Assembly: GCF_029543105.1 (NCBI RefSeq)
Contig: NZ_JARQXB010000001.1
Coordinates: forward strand, 62,001 to 126,000
Length of the DNA: 64,000 bases
From: Stenotrophomonas sp. HITSZ_GD
GTDB lineage: Bacteria > Pseudomonadota > Gammaproteobacteria > Xanthomonadales > Xanthomonadaceae
Reading direction: 5' to 3'
The translations under genes and the position numbers were made by a program. The notes below the pieces were generated by a model. It was not told where the DNA came from. It worked only from the letters and a program-made list of their open reading frames with translations, and searched no databases. Shown here one piece after another: positions 63,944 through 64,000 of the stretch (position 1 is the stretch's first letter; each line of letters opens with the position of its first letter).

Positions 63944-64000
63944 AACAGGGCTTTCGCCAGTCGATGGCCTGGCTGCATACCTGGACGGGCCTGTTGGTAG
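63940..64000 (+). CDS. PepSY-associated TM helix protein (PiuB-like), 5' end only
   Basis: Only 20 codons are in the window: MKQGFRQSMAWLHTWTGLLV. The opening SMAWLHTWTGLL is the characteristic start of PepSY-associated TM proteins encoded after DUF3649 in Fur-controlled siderophore operons (possible ferric-siderophore reductases). The rest lies beyond the right edge. Confidence 0.8.
   Translation, partial: MKQGFRQSMAWLHTWTGLLV

Overview
The window is high-GC bacterial DNA (roughly 70% GC) with dense gene packing, many 1-4 bp ATGA/GTGA overlaps and no phage, IS, CRISPR, tRNA or rRNA genes that I could recognise. The gene content points to the Xanthomonadaceae/Lysobacteraceae (Gammaproteobacteria; Lysobacter, Luteimonas or Xanthomonas-like). 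The clues are a Xanthomonas-type TonB-dependent receptor in a sugar-acid locus, bioB-bioF-bioH-SDR-bioC, an LpxO-type lipid A hydroxylase, a two-cysteine OhrR with Ohr, and a Fur-type DUF4198-DUF3649-PepSY operon. This is inference from protein families; no database search was possible.

Layout. 1-2.9 kb: dinG (cut by the left edge), a small membrane protein and aroE, all on the minus strand. 2.9-7.2 kb: an exported beta-propeller protein, a scar holding a decapitated radical-SAM gene and remnants of a LytS/LytTR two-component system, a divergent SDR/AraC pair and a hypothetical gene. 7.3-12.3 kb: the biotin cluster behind a good BirA-type operator. 12.4-16.0 kb: lpxO, small enzymes, a serine/threonine dehydratase-like enzyme and a Tyr/Gly-Pro/Arg lipoprotein. 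16.03-16.60 kb: a gene-free stretch with two convergent RNA candidates, one behind a very good sigma-54 promoter match. 16.6-22.5 kb: mnmG, gamma-carbonic anhydrase, YkgJ-type protein, ilvD and small genes. 22.6-34.4 kb: housekeeping and accessory enzymes (pncA, purU, a beta-hydroxyacid dehydrogenase, an OYE flavoenzyme, a sirtuin, VOC proteins, MFS/LysR, tatD, hrpB).

34.4-44.7 kb is the most coherent accessory locus: an apparent galactose/galactonate (De Ley-Doudoroff type) module. On the minus strand lie a TonB-dependent receptor, an SDR sugar dehydrogenase, DgoK kinase and one polypeptide fusing a DgoA aldolase to an SMP-30 lactonase. On the plus strand lie a DapA-family enzyme and an enolase-superfamily dehydratase. 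An ACS-type MFS importer and an IclR regulator complete it. A repeated 15-bp palindrome (TTGCTATTGTAGCAA type) in the divergent promoter region, before the importer and, more weakly, before iclR suggests one IclR regulon.

44.8-64 kb: rluE, an exported hydrolase, a y4iL-type catalase-like protein, an exported methyltransferase, a LysR-MFS-DkgB set, hypothetical proteins, a very short MerR whose start codon lies in a perfect 30-bp palindrome, ohr/ohrR with candidate operators, zapE, an EamA exporter, a MerC-family membrane protein behind a near-consensus Zur box, an ExeM/NucH-type nuclease, a membrane-anchored cytochrome c, and a Fur-box-preceded iron-uptake operon running off the right edge.
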